Below the pieces are notes generated by a model. It saw only the letters and a list, made by a program, of their open reading frames with translations, was not told the origin of the DNA and did no database searches. Of a stretch of 64,000 nucleotides of DNA, positions 53,596 through 62,689 are shown in pieces; positions within the stretch are counted from its first letter, which is position 1, and each line of letters begins with the position of its first letter. The DNA comes from Anaerostipes hominis (ex Lee et al. 2021) (lineage in GTDB: Bacteria; Bacillota; Clostridia; Lachnospirales; Lachnospiraceae), in the NCBI RefSeq assembly GCF_002270485.1, contig NZ_NQOG01000001.1, forward strand, positions 62,001 through 126,000. The letters are read 5' to 3'. The translations under genes were made by a program, and so were the position numbers.

Positions 53596-54937
53596 GGGCT
53601 TCTCTTACATTTGCGACGCCCAAAAGCCGCATGTTTGTCCTGATTTTTAAGCTGTCAACATTTGCCTTGGGAAGGATGCAGGTTTTAAATCCAAGCTTTT
53701 CCGCCTCTTTGATCCTCTGGTCTCCCTGGGATACTCTCCGGATTTCGCCTACCAGCCCAACTTCCCCAAAGATGATCGTATCTTCCGGCAGAGGCATGTT
53801 TTTATAGCTGGATGCAATGGCCAGAATAATTCCAAGGTCAATAGCCGGTTCTCCCAGCCTCATGCCTCCGGCCAGGTTCACATAGGCATCACAGCCGCCC
53901 AGCTGGAGACCGACCCGTTTTTCCAAAACTGCCATGAGAAGATTGACTCTATTGTAGTCAATTCCCACCGCTGTTCTCCTCGGCATCTGAAAGCTCGTGG
54001 GAGAGATCAGTGCCTGGATCTCGATGAGAATCGGCCTGGTTCCCTCCAGGGAACATACTACCACAGAACCGGAGGCGTCCACAGGGCGTCCGTTCAGCAT
54101 CATCTTGGACGGATTCTCCACCTCTGCCAGGCCATCTGCGCACATCTCGAACACTCCGATCTCATTTGTGGAGCCGAAGCGGTTCTTCACTCCCCTCAGA
54201 ATCCGGTATGCCGCCTCTCTCTCCCCTTCAAAATAAAGGACCGTATCCACCATATGCTCCAGTGTCCTGGGCCCTGCCACGACACCTTCCTTTGTCACAT
54301 GTCCAACAATGAAGACTGCGATATTTTCTTCTTTTGCGATCCTCATCATCTGAGCCGTCACTTCCCGGACCTGAGATACACTTCCCGCCGCGGCGGTCAG
54401 CTCTTCACTGAACATCGTCTGGATGGAGTCTATAACGACAAACTCCGGGTGGACTTTGCGGATTCCCTCGAGGATCTCCTCCAGGATCGTCTCACAAAAC
54501 AGCAGAAGTTCATCCTCAAATGCCCCGATCCTCTCTGCCCGCATCTTGATCTGATGTGCGGACTCTTCCCCGGAAACATATAAAACTTTCCGCCTTGCAT
54601 TTACTAAATTCCTGCATACCTGGAGCAGCAGGGTGGACTTTCCGATGCCCGGGTCCCCGCCAACTAAAGACAGAGAGCCGGTCACAATTCCTCCTCCGAG
54701 GACTCTGTCCAGCTCACCTATGCCTGTCGGAATACGCTCCTCACTCTTTATAGAAATTTCTGACATATTCATAGGAGAGGCAGAAGCCCGCCTGGGCTTT
54801 GCCCCTCCCTTTTTTGTCACTGATTGTTTTTCTTCTACAAAGGTATTCCACGATTTGCAGGCCGGACACTGTCCCAGCCACTTGGATGATTCATGTCCGC
54901 AATCACTGCAGAAAAAGACGGTTTTTGCCTTTGCCAT
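53582..54937 (-). CDS. radA: DNA repair protein RadA/Sms
   Basis: 451 residues. N-terminal zinc finger (CSDCGHESSKWLGQCPAC), RecA-like core with GGDPGIGKSTLL and VIDSIQTM, the RadA-specific VKNRFGSTNEIG, and a Lon-protease-like C-terminal domain. It helps branch migration in recombination and repair. As in the Bacillus ctsR operon it lies after clpC, here with one small gene in between. Confidence 0.96.
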   Translation of the reverse strand: MAKAKTVFFCSDCGHESSKWLGQCPACKSWNTFVEEKQSVTKKGGAKPRRASASPMNMSEISIKSEERIPTGIGELDRVLGGGIVTGSLSLVGGDPGIGKSTLLLQVCRNLVNARRKVLYVSGEESAHQIKMRAERIGAFEDELLLFCETILEEILEGIRKVHPEFVVIDSIQTMFSEELTAAAGSVSQVREVTAQMMRIAKEENIAVFIVGHVTKEGVVAGPRTLEHMVDTVLYFEGEREAAYRILRGVKNRFGSTNEIGVFEMCADGLAEVENPSKMMLNGRPVDASGSVVVCSLEGTRPILIEIQALISPTSFQMPRRTAVGIDYNRVNLLMAVLEKRVGLQLGGCDAYVNLAGGMRLGEPAIDLGIILAIASSYKNMPLPEDTIIFGEVGLVGEIRRVSQGDQRIKEAEKLGFKTCILPKANVDSLKIRTNMRLLGVANVREALDCI

Positions 54938-54952
54938 ATCAGTTCCTGCTCC

Positions 54953-55366
54953 TTACTGTTTCTTCACGCGGACCATGGCTGTCATGCCCGGATTCAGTTC
55001 CACACTCAGAATAAGTTTGCCTCCGAGATTGGCCTTCATGTTTCCAACATTTGTATTGTCTATATATACGCGGTACTCCTGTTCAGGCTCCACCTCGAGT
55101 GTTACCTGAACATCTTCTGATGCCTCGATCTCAAATGCCACTCCGTCTGTTGTTGCAGCAAAATTGTGGACTGCGGAGCCCGGTACAGATTCAAAGATCA
55201 GCTGTCCGTTTTTGTCCAGCTTCGTCATTGTCTTGAAGGTCTTAACTTTGTACATATCCCCTTCAAACTCGATCTTGTCCTTTTTGGCTTTCGTATCTAA
55301 TGTGTAATCTCCGAAGCTTAATGTCCCATTTTCTTCGCTGCGAAACAACTCTGTTACCACTGACAT
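54953..55366 (-). CDS. Small conserved protein, often labelled endosialidase, function unknown
   Basis: 137 residues, soluble and beta-rich: LSFGDYTLDTKAKKDK, FESVPGSAVHNFAATTDGVAFEIEAS and VYIDNTNVGNMKANLGGKL. I recognise it as a lachnospiral protein that public annotation calls endosialidase, but no sialidase motif (Asp box, RIP) is present, so that name is not supported. An AGGAGG ribosome site precedes ATG 55366. It stands between clpC and radA, in the same direction, with an AT-rich gap of 56 bases. Confidence 0.75.
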   Translation of the reverse strand: MSVVTELFRSEENGTLSFGDYTLDTKAKKDKIEFEGDMYKVKTFKTMTKLDKNGQLIFESVPGSAVHNFAATTDGVAFEIEASEDVQVTLEVEPEQEYRVYIDNTNVGNMKANLGGKLILSVELNPGMTAMVRVKKQ

Positions 55367-55422
55367 GTTCTTATCCTCCTATTAAATCTGCATTTGTTAT
55401 TTTATTATATAATATTTCCTAC

Positions 55423-57885
55423 TTATTTACTAGCATCCTTTATCGAAAAAGTAAGGTTTTTGTCTTTTGCTCCAATCGTAAGCGCTGCTCCGTCCCGAAG
55501 CTCACCGCTTAAGATCTTATCTGCCAGAACGTCCTCGATCTCGCTCTGAATCACACGGCGCAGCGGTCTTGCACCGTACGTCTCACTGTACCCTTTGTCT
55601 GCCAGCAGTGAGACGGCATTCGGCGTGATCTTCACCGAGATCCGATGGTTTTTCATCAGCTGTTCCTTCACATTGTTCAAAAACAGTTTTGCAATCTCCC
55701 GGAGCTCATCTTTCGTCAGCATGGTAAATACGATCGTCCCGTCTATCCTGTTCAGGAATTCGGGCTTGAAAATCTGCCGCACCTCCTCCATCACACCCTG
55801 GGTCATCTTCTCGTGATTCTTTTCCTTATCGGAAGTCCTCACAAACCCAAGCTGTTTCGGAGAAATGATCCTGGACGCGCCCGCGTTGGAAGTCATAATA
55901 AGCACTGTGTTTTTGAAATCGACCTTTCTTCCGTTAGAGTCCGTGATGTGTCCGTCATCCAGCACCTGGAGCAGGATATTAAATACATCCGGATGCGCTT
56001 TTTCTATCTCATCCAGCAGGATAACGGAGTATGGATGCCTTCTGACCTGCTCGCTCAGCTGCCCGCCTTCTCCGAACCCGACATATCCGGGAGGCGATCC
56101 GATGATCTTTGATACGCTGTGCTTTTCCATGTATTCGGACATGTCTACGCGGATCAGGTCCTCTTCCCTTCCGAACATGGCTTTTGCAAGACTCTTGGAA
56201 AGCTCCGTTTTCCCCACACCGGTAGGTCCTAAAAACAAAAAGGAACCGATGGGGCGCTTTGGATCTTTCAGTCCGACCCTGCTGCGCTTTATGGCTCTGG
56301 ACACAGCCTCCACTGCCTTATCCTGTCCTATCACCTGTTTGTGAAGAGTTTTTTCCAGATTTCTAAGTCTCTCCATCTCTCCCTGTTTCAGCTGGCTCAC
56401 TGGAATCTTGGTCCAGAGGGAAATGATCTCCTCCACATCTTCCATCTCAATGGAAGGTATTTTCTTTTGCTGGTTTTCCATCCTGCGGTACTTCTTTTCA
56501 AGACTTTTGCCGAGCTCCTCTTTTTTGATCTTCAGTTCTCTGGCTTTTTCAATCTGCCCGCTGCTGATGTAAGCTTCCATTTCTTTTACAATCTGCTTTT
56601 GCTGCTCCTGTTCCTCTTTCATATCCGCCGGCACTTTCAAAGACTTCATCCGCTTTTTGGCACAGGCCTCATCCAGGACGTCGATCGCTTTGTCAGGCAG
56701 AAACCGGTCATTGACATACCGGCAGGAAAGATCCACCGCATAGGAAGTCACCTCTTCCGGAATCAGAACTCTGTGGTGAGATTCAAACTTATATTTGAGC
56801 CCTTCAAGGATCTTGACTGCTTCTTTTGCCGAAGGCTCCTCCACCAAAATAGACTGAAACCTTCGCACAAGTGCTGCATCCTTCTCAAAGTACTTGGTAT
56901 ATTCTTCACTGGTCGTGGCCCCGATCAGCTGAAAGTCTCCCCGGGCAAGGGAGGGCTTCAGTATGTTGGATGCGTCCATGGCTCCCTCAGAGCCTCCTGC
57001 CCCGATCATCGTGTGGATCTCATCAATAAAGAGGATCACCGAAGGATCTTCCGTCACCTCAGAAATAATCTGTTTCATCCTCTCCTCAAACTCCCCACGG
57101 TACTTGGTCCCTGCGATCACTCTCGTCAAATCGAGGGAGAGCAGTCTCTTATCCTTCAGGTTGAGCGGCACGTTCCCCTGCACGACCCTCGCAGCCAGTC
57201 CCTCCACGATAGCGGTCTTTCCCACACCCGGATCTCCGATCAGACAAGGATTATTTTTGGACCTCCTGCACAATACCTGCATCAACCGCTCCATCTCTTC
57301 TTCTCTTCCGATCATTGGATCCAGTTCATCGTCTTTTGCCTTCTGGGTCAGATCCGTGCTGAACTTTTCTAAAATACTTTCTCCGGCTCCGTCTTCCGCA
57401 AAATAATCATCCGGCGAACTGTTGGAAAATTCATTCTTGGCAGATTTATAATCGATTCCCATGGTTACCAATATATCAATAAATATGGCGTCCACCGGAA
57501 TTTTCTGCTGTACCAGTAACTGGACCGCCTCATTTTCGCCGTCCTTCAAAACCGCCAGCAGCACATGCTCTGTGCCGAGCACATCACTTCCGTACTTGAC
57601 TGCCATCTGGGCGGCAAGGCTTAAAATCTCCTCTGCTCTGGGGGTAAAAGTGTTTACCTTTGTACGCCTCTTTTTTTCTGCGGTACGCGCCTTAAAAGCT
57701 TCTGAAAAGATCTCCTCAGACACCCCGTGCATCTTCAGTATCTCACAGGCCAGGGACCCCTTCATTTTAAACAGTCCCAGCAGAAGAGACAAAGTTTCTA
57801 TATGTTCCGCTCCAAGCCTTGCGGATATCTTCCCCGCCTCCTCCAATGCATGGCTTAAATATCTGGTAAGTGGTAATTTTCTCAT
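55423..57885 (-). CDS. clpC: ATP-dependent Clp protease ATP-binding subunit ClpC
   Basis: 820 residues. N-terminal repeat domain (about 1-145; ARLGAEHIETLSLLLGL, LGTEHVLLAVLKD), first AAA+ module with GDPGVGKTAIVEG and FIDEIHTMIGAGG, a coiled-coil middle region near 410-480, second AAA+ module with GPTGVGKTELSK, DEIEKAHPDVFNILLQ and NRIDGTIVF. The C-terminus is basic and short. It unfolds substrates for ClpP. The partner adaptor genes mcsA/mcsB are absent; a GntR regulator is 10 bases upstream instead. Confidence 0.95.
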   Translation of the reverse strand: MRKLPLTRYLSHALEEAGKISARLGAEHIETLSLLLGLFKMKGSLACEILKMHGVSEEIFSEAFKARTAEKKRRTKVNTFTPRAEEILSLAAQMAVKYGSDVLGTEHVLLAVLKDGENEAVQLLVQQKIPVDAIFIDILVTMGIDYKSAKNEFSNSSPDDYFAEDGAGESILEKFSTDLTQKAKDDELDPMIGREEEMERLMQVLCRRSKNNPCLIGDPGVGKTAIVEGLAARVVQGNVPLNLKDKRLLSLDLTRVIAGTKYRGEFEERMKQIISEVTEDPSVILFIDEIHTMIGAGGSEGAMDASNILKPSLARGDFQLIGATTSEEYTKYFEKDAALVRRFQSILVEEPSAKEAVKILEGLKYKFESHHRVLIPEEVTSYAVDLSCRYVNDRFLPDKAIDVLDEACAKKRMKSLKVPADMKEEQEQQKQIVKEMEAYISSGQIEKARELKIKKEELGKSLEKKYRRMENQQKKIPSIEMEDVEEIISLWTKIPVSQLKQGEMERLRNLEKTLHKQVIGQDKAVEAVSRAIKRSRVGLKDPKRPIGSFLFLGPTGVGKTELSKSLAKAMFGREEDLIRVDMSEYMEKHSVSKIIGSPPGYVGFGEGGQLSEQVRRHPYSVILLDEIEKAHPDVFNILLQVLDDGHITDSNGRKVDFKNTVLIMTSNAGASRIISPKQLGFVRTSDKEKNHEKMTQGVMEEVRQIFKPEFLNRIDGTIVFTMLTKDELREIAKLFLNNVKEQLMKNHRISVKITPNAVSLLADKGYSETYGARPLRRVIQSEIEDVLADKILSGELRDGAALTIGAKDKNLTFSIKDASK

Positions 57886-57894
57886 TCTGTCCTC

Positions 57895-58278
57895 CTAATT
57901 TCTGTCAAGCTGCCCATATACGTGGTCGATCAGCTGATATAATTCTTCTCGCGTCACACCCTTGCAGATGGCCTGAGCCACCAAAATCTGAAGGCTGTTT
58001 TCCAATTCCTCCAACTGTTTTGCCTTTTCATTGGCATCCACGCTTACGACTGCGCCTTTCCTCCGGTCCAGCTTCAAATAGCCTTCTTCTCTTAATATAG
58101 CATATGCTTTATTTACCGTATGCATGTTTACACCTAAGATTTGTGCCAGCTGGCGCACCGACGGCAGGGACTCGCCATCCTGGATGTCGGAACACGCAAT
58201 CCCGACGATGATCTGGTTTCTCAATTGAATATAAATGGCCTGATCGCTGTTAAAATCTACTTCAAGCAGCATTTTCAT
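57895..58278 (-). CDS. GntR-family (YtrA-type) transcriptional regulator
   Basis: 127 residues: short winged-helix domain (YIQLRNQIIVGIA, PSVRQLAQILGVNMHTVNKAYAILREEGYL) and a small helical tail typical of the YtrA subfamily, with no ligand-binding domain. The product would bind DNA as a dimer. It lies ten bases before clpC and probably shares its transcript, so clpC may be under this regulator rather than CtsR. An inverted repeat covers its own promoter. Confidence 0.88.
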   Translation of the reverse strand: MKMLLEVDFNSDQAIYIQLRNQIIVGIACSDIQDGESLPSVRQLAQILGVNMHTVNKAYAILREEGYLKLDRRKGAVVSVDANEKAKQLEELENSLQILVAQAICKGVTREELYQLIDHVYGQLDRN

Positions 58279-58312
58279 CCCTTCCTTCTTTCATATCTTT
58301 TGTTATACTTAG

Positions 58313-58339
58313 ACTATAATAAATAGCACGGAATGTCAA
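58313..58339 (-). promoter_or_regulatory. Promoter with small inverted repeat ahead of the GntR gene
   Basis: -35 TTGACA (58334-58339) and -10 TATAGT (58313-58318) with a 15-base spacer, or TAGTCT with 17. CTAT-AATAA-ATAG (58314-58326) lies between them and is a possible autoregulatory site. Confidence 0.6.
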
Positions 58340-58342
58340 TGT

Positions 58343-58389
58343 AAAAAAATAGAGAAGCAGGACAAAGAATCTCTACTCTGTCCTGCTTC
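58343..58389 (-). terminator. Intrinsic terminator of the purine operon
   Basis: Perfect 11-base stem GAAGCAGGACA (58354-58364) with 58379-58389, 14-base loop, then seven T on the minus strand. It begins 15 bases after the purD stop. Confidence 0.92.
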
Positions 58390-58403
58390 CCAGACATAAA
58401 TCA

Positions 58404-59675
58404 TTACGCCTCGTCGATGGCCTTTCCTATGTCATTTCTCTTGTATTTATTTTCAAAATCGATCCATTCCGTAGCCTTATATGCATTGCTGCGGGCACCT
58501 TTCAGGTCATCACCCTTTGCCACAACACCAAGAACCCGGCCGCCGTTGGTCACGATCTTGTCTCCGTCAAACTTTGTCCCTGCATGGAACACATAGTATC
58601 CATCCTGGCCTTTAAACTTATCGAGTCCCCTGATCTCAAAACCTTTCTCATACTTTTCCGGATATCCGTCAGATGCAAGCACCACACAGACTGCAGCATT
58701 CTCTTCAAATTCCAGAGTAACATCGGAAAGTTTTCCATCAATACAGGCTTCCATCACTTCAATCATGTCATTTTTCATCCGGGGCAGGACCACCTGCGCC
58801 TCCGGATCTCCGAATCTGGCGTTATATTCCAGTACCTTCGGTCCGTCTTCTGTAAGCATCAGCCCTGTGAACAAAATTCCTGTGAACGGACGTCCTTCAG
58901 AAGCCATGGCATCCATCGTCGGCTGGTATATATACTTTTCACAGAATTCTTCCACTTCTTTTGTGTAGAATGGACTCGGAGAAAAGGTCCCCATACCTCC
59001 GGTATTGAGTCCTTGGTCTCCGTCTTTGGCACGCTTGTGATCCTGTGCGGAAGTCATGCATCGGATTGTCTTTCCGTCGCAGAAAGCCAGTACGGAAACT
59101 TCCCTGCCGGTCATAAACTCTTCGATGACAATCTCATTGCCGGCATCCCCGAACTGTTTGTCTAACATTAAAGTCTTAACGCCTGCCTTTGCTTCCTCCA
59201 GAGTTTCACAGATCAAAACTCCCTTTCCCAGTGCCAGCCCGTCTGCTTTGAGCACGATTGGCATTTTGACCGTTTCAAGATAAGTCATCGCCTGTTCAGG
59301 ATCTGTAAAATTCTCATAAGACGCCGTCGGAATCTTGTATTTTTTCATCAAGTCTTTAGAAAATGCCTTGGAGCCTTCAATGATCGCCGCATTTTTGCGC
59401 GGTCCGAACACTCTGAGTCCTTCAGCCTCAAAAGCGTCTACAACACCTCCCACCAGCGGATCATCCATTCCAATGATGGTCAGGCCGATCTCTTTTTCCT
59501 TTGCAAAAGCCACCAGTTTGTCAAACTCCATGGCTCCAATATCCACACACTCTGCAAATTCTGCGATTCCTGCGTTCCCCGGAGCACAGTAAATCTTATC
59601 TGCGTTCGGACTTTTTGCCGCTGCCCAGGCAATGGCATGTTCCCTTCCTCCGCTGCCAACAATCAGTATATCCAT
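58404..59675 (-). CDS. purD: Phosphoribosylamine-glycine ligase
   Basis: 423 residues of the ATP-grasp superfamily. Start MDILIVGSGGREHAIAW, VLKADGLALGKGV, GFGDPEAQ-like block ARFGDPEAQVVLPR, VFHAGTK and the C-terminal ALGVVAKG-like strand. It makes glycinamide ribonucleotide. Last gene of the purE-purM-purN-purD group; a terminator follows. Confidence 0.97.
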   Translation of the reverse strand: MDILIVGSGGREHAIAWAAAKSPNADKIYCAPGNAGIAEFAECVDIGAMEFDKLVAFAKEKEIGLTIIGMDDPLVGGVVDAFEAEGLRVFGPRKNAAIIEGSKAFSKDLMKKYKIPTASYENFTDPEQAMTYLETVKMPIVLKADGLALGKGVLICETLEEAKAGVKTLMLDKQFGDAGNEIVIEEFMTGREVSVLAFCDGKTIRCMTSAQDHKRAKDGDQGLNTGGMGTFSPSPFYTKEVEEFCEKYIYQPTMDAMASEGRPFTGILFTGLMLTEDGPKVLEYNARFGDPEAQVVLPRMKNDMIEVMEACIDGKLSDVTLEFEENAAVCVVLASDGYPEKYEKGFEIRGLDKFKGQDGYYVFHAGTKFDGDKIVTNGGRVLGVVAKGDDLKGARSNAYKATEWIDFENKYKRNDIGKAIDEA

Positions 59676-59691
59676 CCTTCTATCCTTTCTT

Positions 59692-60318
59692 TTATTTCTC
59701 GATCTTTACGTGTCCTTCTGAAACTGAAACTTTACCTTTGGCGATCAGATTAATCACTTCAGGAAGAATCACCCACTCTGCCTGTTCCATGATCCGTCTC
59801 TGAAGAGTTTCGGGTGTATCATCTTCCCTGACCTCCACAGCTTTCTGCATAATGATCGGACCGGTATCCGTTCCCTCATCCACAAAATGAACAGTAGCAC
59901 CTGAAATCCTGACTCCTCTTTTCAGAGCCTGTTCATGGACTTTTAGTCCATAGCAGCCCTTCCCGCAGAAAGACGGGATCAGGGACGGATGAATATTGAT
60001 CATCCGATTTTCAAACTCATGAATGATCTTATCAGGTATTACTACAAGGCATCCTGCCAGCACTACCAGATCAATCTCCCTGCCGGCCAATTCCTGATAA
60101 AGTGCCTCATTAAACAATTCTCTGCTCTCAAAATCCTTCGGCGACAGTCCCACCGCTTCGATTCCATGATTTGCGGCGCGCTCCAATGCATAGGCATTTT
60201 TATTGTTGCTGATCACCACATCGATCCTTGCGTTGGAAATACGCCCTTCTTCTATAGCATCGATGACAGCCTGCAGATTCGTGCCGCCTCCGGATACTAA
60301 TACCGCAACCTTTAACAT
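59692..60318 (-). CDS. purN: Phosphoribosylglycinamide formyltransferase
   Basis: 208 residues. [45 protein letters not shown] (catalytic Asn-His) and [14 protein letters not shown]. It uses 10-formyltetrahydrofolate to formylate GAR. It overlaps purM by seven bases. Confidence 0.97.
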   Translation of the reverse strand: MLKVAVLVSGGGTNLQAVIDAIEEGRISNARIDVVISNNKNAYALERAANHGIEAVGLSPKDFESRELFNEALYQELAGREIDLVVLAGCLVVIPDKIIHEFENRMINIHPSLIPSFCGKGCYGLKVHEQALKRGVRISGATVHFVDEGTDTGPIIMQKAVEVREDDTPETLQRRIMEQAEWVILPEVINLIAKGKVSVSEGHVKIEK

Positions 60319-61337
60319 ACCGTCACACCTTTTTCGCCGGCTTTGATCTCACCTACTACAAATGCTGTTTCCCCGGCACGTTCCAGGGCTTCCAGCGTAT
60401 CGTTCACACTCTTTTCATCCACGGCCACCATCATGCCGATTCCCATATTGTATGTATTATACATCATCTTTTCGTCGATATCCCCGGTTTTTGCAAGCAG
60501 CTTAAAGATAGCAGGCACTTCATATGCATCCTTGTGAACGACCGCATGTGCCCCCTCCGGAAGCATTCTCGGAATATTTTCATAAAAACCACCTCCGGTA
60601 ATATGGCTGCAGCCTTTGATCTCCACATCCGCTTCTTTAATCGCCTTCAAGGCTTTCACATAAATCTTCGTAGGCGCCAGGAGCGCTTCTCCAAGAGTCG
60701 TTCCCAATTCTTCATAAAAAGTTTCCAGAGATTCTTTTGACATATCGAATACCTTGCGCACCAGAGAATATCCGTTGCTGTGGATTCCTGAAGATGCGAT
60801 GCCGATCAGCACGTCTCCTTCTTTGATCTCTTTTCCCGTAATCAGGTCCTTTTCGTCTACGATTCCCACGGCAAAGCCGGCTAAGTCATATTCGTCCTCC
60901 GGATAAAATCCCGGCATTTCGGCAGTTTCTCCGCCGATCAGAGCCGCATCAGACTGCTTGCATCCTTCTGCCACTCCGCTTACGATGGTGGCGATCTTTT
61001 CAGGAAAGTTTTTTCCGCATGCAATATAGTCCAAAAAGTACAAAGGCTCTCCACCCGCACATGCGATATCATTGACGCACATCGCCACACAGTCAATACC
61101 GATAGTATCATGCTTATCCATAATAAAAGCAAGCTTTAACTTTGTCCCAACTCCGTCGGTACCGGATACAAGAGTCGGATTTTCCATATCTTTAAACTTC
61201 TTTAATGAAAAAGCCCCGGAAAACCCTCCGATGTTTGTCAAAACTTCCTCTCTCATTGTGGCCTGCACGTGCTTTTTCATGAGTTCTACGGACTGGTAAC
61301 CTGCTTCAATATCTACTCCTGCCTTTTTGTAATCCAT
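60312..61337 (-). CDS. purM: Phosphoribosylformylglycinamidine cyclo-ligase
   Basis: 341 residues from ATG 61337, preceded by AGGAGG; longer in-frame openings upstream are unlikely. [20 protein letters not shown] start, [37 protein letters not shown] and [14 protein letters not shown] are all family blocks. It closes the imidazole ring. The 61-base stretch to the amidase gene upstream is the largest gap in the group. Confidence 0.97.
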   Translation of the reverse strand: MDYKKAGVDIEAGYQSVELMKKHVQATMREEVLTNIGGFSGAFSLKKFKDMENPTLVSGTDGVGTKLKLAFIMDKHDTIGIDCVAMCVNDIACAGGEPLYFLDYIACGKNFPEKIATIVSGVAEGCKQSDAALIGGETAEMPGFYPEDEYDLAGFAVGIVDEKDLITGKEIKEGDVLIGIASSGIHSNGYSLVRKVFDMSKESLETFYEELGTTLGEALLAPTKIYVKALKAIKEADVEIKGCSHITGGGFYENIPRMLPEGAHAVVHKDAYEVPAIFKLLAKTGDIDEKMMYNTYNMGIGMMVAVDEKSVNDTLEALERAGETAFVVGEIKAGEKGVTVC

Positions 61338-61398
61338 GTTTTTCCTCCTAAAAATGTATCTTTTTCTATTTAGACCCCGCCCACAGGGAGAGTCTCCT

Positions 61399-62124
61399 TT
61401 ATTCTCCGAAATAACAGTCAATGCCGTCTGCAATTCCTTTCGCCATCTTTTTCTGAAAAGAACTCTTCTGCATCTTTTTGTCTTCTTTTTTATTCGTCAT
61501 AAATCCCATTTCGATTAGTGTCACCGGAACTTTACTCCAGTTTGTGCCCGTCAGATCATTCCTCCCTGAAAGGCCTCTGTTCTTGATACCGGTAGTCTTG
61601 CAATATTTTTTCAGCACATCCCTGGACAGCTTTTTGCTGGGCTTGCTCAACTTCTTTACATAAGGATTCTTCTTTGTCGGAAATAAGGCCGAAGCACCGC
61701 GTACCCTCTTTCCCCCGGCATCTGCATGGAGACGGATACAGACATCGGCGCCGCTTTTATTCACCAGCAGCGCTCTTTTCTTATTACTGATGTTGACGTT
61801 CTGCTTTTTTCTTACCATGTAGACTTTATAGCCTCTTTTTTTAAGTTCCCATTTCAGTTTCTTGGCTACACTGAGCGTAAGCTTTGATTCCGGAACCTTT
61901 GTCGCCACTCCCTGTGTACCCGATGCCACTTTTGCTTTCTTCTTTCGGGAACCCGGTCCGATGGGCTCTTTCCTGGTGTCACCCTTTTTCTGATGTCCAG
62001 CGTCGATCGCCACCATAATCCGGCGATCCCCCGCCAAAGTATTCCGGTTTTGTATTGAAACTCCTGTAAGTCCAGCGCAAACAGCCGTACATAACAGTAC
62101 GGCTGCAAGTCTTTTCTTATTCAT
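61399..62124 (-). CDS. N-acetylmuramoyl-L-alanine amidase (Amidase_3)
   Basis: 241 residues. The start ATG 62124 overlaps the stop of purE, giving [21 protein letters not shown], a signal peptide or membrane anchor. Catalytic domain: [11 protein letters not shown] (zinc His), [37 protein letters not shown] (zinc His) and [15 protein letters not shown] (catalytic Glu). The Glu that usually ligates zinc in the first third is in VPESKL. It cuts the bond between muramic acid and peptide in the cell wall. Its location inside the purine group, between purE and purM, is unusual. Confidence 0.9.
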   Translation of the reverse strand: MNKKRLAAVLLCTAVCAGLTGVSIQNRNTLAGDRRIMVAIDAGHQKKGDTRKEPIGPGSRKKKAKVASGTQGVATKVPESKLTLSVAKKLKWELKKRGYKVYMVRKKQNVNISNKKRALLVNKSGADVCIRLHADAGGKRVRGASALFPTKKNPYVKKLSKPSKKLSRDVLKKYCKTTGIKNRGLSGRNDLTGTNWSKVPVTLIEMGFMTNKKEDKKMQKSSFQKKMAKGIADGIDCYFGE

Positions 62125-62620
62125 AGTTCTTATATCCAACCTGGTTAAGCTTATCGGCCTTCTTTACGACAGATTCTTTCATGGTTGTCCTATAGTCTTT
62201 TAGTTTTTGAAGAAGACCGGCATCAGACGAAGCCAAAATCTGCGCTGCAAGGATTCCGGCATTTTGTCCTCCGTTGATGGCAACCGATGCAACCGGCACT
62301 CCGGACGGCATCTGAACAATAGAGTAAAGAGAATCCACTCCCCCAAGATCTGAGGTTTTCATCGGTATTCCGATCACCGGCATCGGGAACAGTGCTGCAC
62401 ACATACCCGGAAGATGGGCCGCTTTTCCTGCACCTGCGATGATCACTTTGACTCCGCGCTCCTCGGCTCCTTTTGCCCATTCAAAGAAAATATCCGGTTC
62501 CCTGTGAGCAGAAATGATGGTCATCTCAAAATCAATCCCCATCTCCTCTAAAAAATCTGCCGCCTTGCTCATGACAGGCATATCGGAATCGCTTCCCATA
62601 ACAATCGCTACTCTTGCCAT
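62117..62620 (-). CDS. purE: N5-carboxyaminoimidazole ribonucleotide mutase
   Basis: 167 residues. VAIVMGSDSDMPVM, ISAHREPD, AGAGKAAHLPGM and GVPVASVAINGGQNAGILAAQILA are the active-site and core blocks of class I PurE. It carries out the mutase step of AIR carboxylation. purK is not seen next to it. The ATG at 62620 follows GGAGAC. It is the first gene of the group and has its own promoter. Confidence 0.97.
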   Translation of the reverse strand: MARVAIVMGSDSDMPVMSKAADFLEEMGIDFEMTIISAHREPDIFFEWAKGAEERGVKVIIAGAGKAAHLPGMCAALFPMPVIGIPMKTSDLGGVDSLYSIVQMPSGVPVASVAINGGQNAGILAAQILASSDAGLLQKLKDYRTTMKESVVKKADKLNQVGYKNYE

Positions 62621-62660
62621 AATTCTGTCTCCTTTGTCATAATTCGATTTGTTTTCTTCT

Positions 62661-62689
62661 ATTCTACCTACTGGATCCGGTCACGTCAA
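62661..62689 (-). promoter_or_regulatory. Promoter of the purine operon
   Basis: -35 TTGACG (62684-62689), 17-base spacer, -10 TAGAAT (62661-62666) on the minus strand, 41 bases before purE and overlapping the end of the aminopeptidase gene. No purine riboswitch or PurR box fits in the short leader. Confidence 0.75.

Noticed and set aside
54953-55366. Endosialidase annotation
   Set aside because: No catalytic or Asp-box motif of sialidases is visible; the name appears to be carried over in databases without support.
56341-57372. 343-codon plus-strand open frame
   Set aside because: Lies opposite clpC; composition (many His, Leu, Phe) is what the reverse of a Glu/Lys-rich gene gives, with no recognisable domain.
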